Shown piece after piece: positions 23,029-23,034 of a stretch of 23,034 nucleotides of DNA. Under the pieces are notes generated by a model. That model worked only from the letters and a program-made list of their open reading frames with translations. It searched no databases and was not told the origin of the DNA. Location: assembly GCA_910577065.1 (NCBI GenBank), contig CAJTLD010000008.1, positions 1 to 23,034 of the forward strand, read 5' to 3'. A program made the position numbers and the translations under genes. The DNA comes from an uncultured Lachnospiraceae bacterium (lineage in GTDB: Bacteria > Bacillota > Clostridia > Lachnospirales > Lachnospiraceae). Numbering within the stretch: the stretch's first letter is position 1; the number at the start of each line of letters is the position of its first letter.

Positions 23029-23034
23029 GGATAA

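Noticed and set aside
1..23034. CRISPR array, insertion sequence, prophage, tRNA or rRNA
   Set aside because: No regularly spaced repeats, transposase, phage gene, or tRNA/rRNA-like sequence was recognised on either strand.

Overview
The window looks like a chromosomal segment of a low-oxygen gut-type Firmicute, most likely a member of the Lachnospiraceae or a close relative in the Clostridia. The reasons are the ileS T-box leader, AGGAGG-type ribosome binding sites, DUF4190 membrane proteins, a secreted glycan-active protein ending in FIVAR and BspA-type leucine-rich repeats, and stand-alone condensation, carrier and ligase proteins. This is inference from gene content; no rRNA or tRNA gene is present to confirm it.

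Layout. Positions 1-2700 (+) hold a metal and oxidative stress group: a Zn/Cd/Pb P1B-type ATPase cut by the left edge, an ArsR/SmtB repressor with an intact zinc site, and a Cu/Zn-type superoxide dismutase family protein. Positions 2705-3781 (+) carry a strong promoter and two DUF4190 membrane proteins. Positions 3805-9985 (+) form what appears to be one T-box-controlled operon: promoter, tRNA-Ile T-box, a type 2 isoleucyl-tRNA synthetase, glycogen phosphorylase and a 47-residue coiled-coil protein, closed by a strong terminator. Positions 10020-14550 (+) encode a 1493-residue secreted multidomain protein with a GH123/DUF4091-type region and a BNR beta-propeller. Two minus-strand genes follow: a calcium-loop protein with a GTG start and a CPBP intramembrane protease. 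A plus-strand GNAT acetyltransferase with a degenerate HAD-like N-terminus comes next.

Positions 17573-23028 are the most interesting part. A minus-strand TetR regulator faces a plus-strand operon of five genes: an SCP2-fold protein, a membrane-anchored alpha/beta hydrolase, a stand-alone NRPS-type condensation protein, an acyl carrier protein and an AMP-forming acyl ligase. The operon promoter is bracketed by two identical, perfect 13-bp palindromes, the obvious candidate TetR operators. The set has the parts needed to activate an acid, load it on the carrier and transfer it to a nucleophile, so a small acylated metabolite such as a fatty acid amide or ester is a reasonable guess. The product and substrates are not readable from the sequence.

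Gene starts were revised where a ribosome binding site or terminator rules out the longest reading frame (ileS at 4132, the secreted protein at 10020, the calcium-loop protein at GTG 15641, the SCP2 protein at 18505, the carrier protein at 21278).
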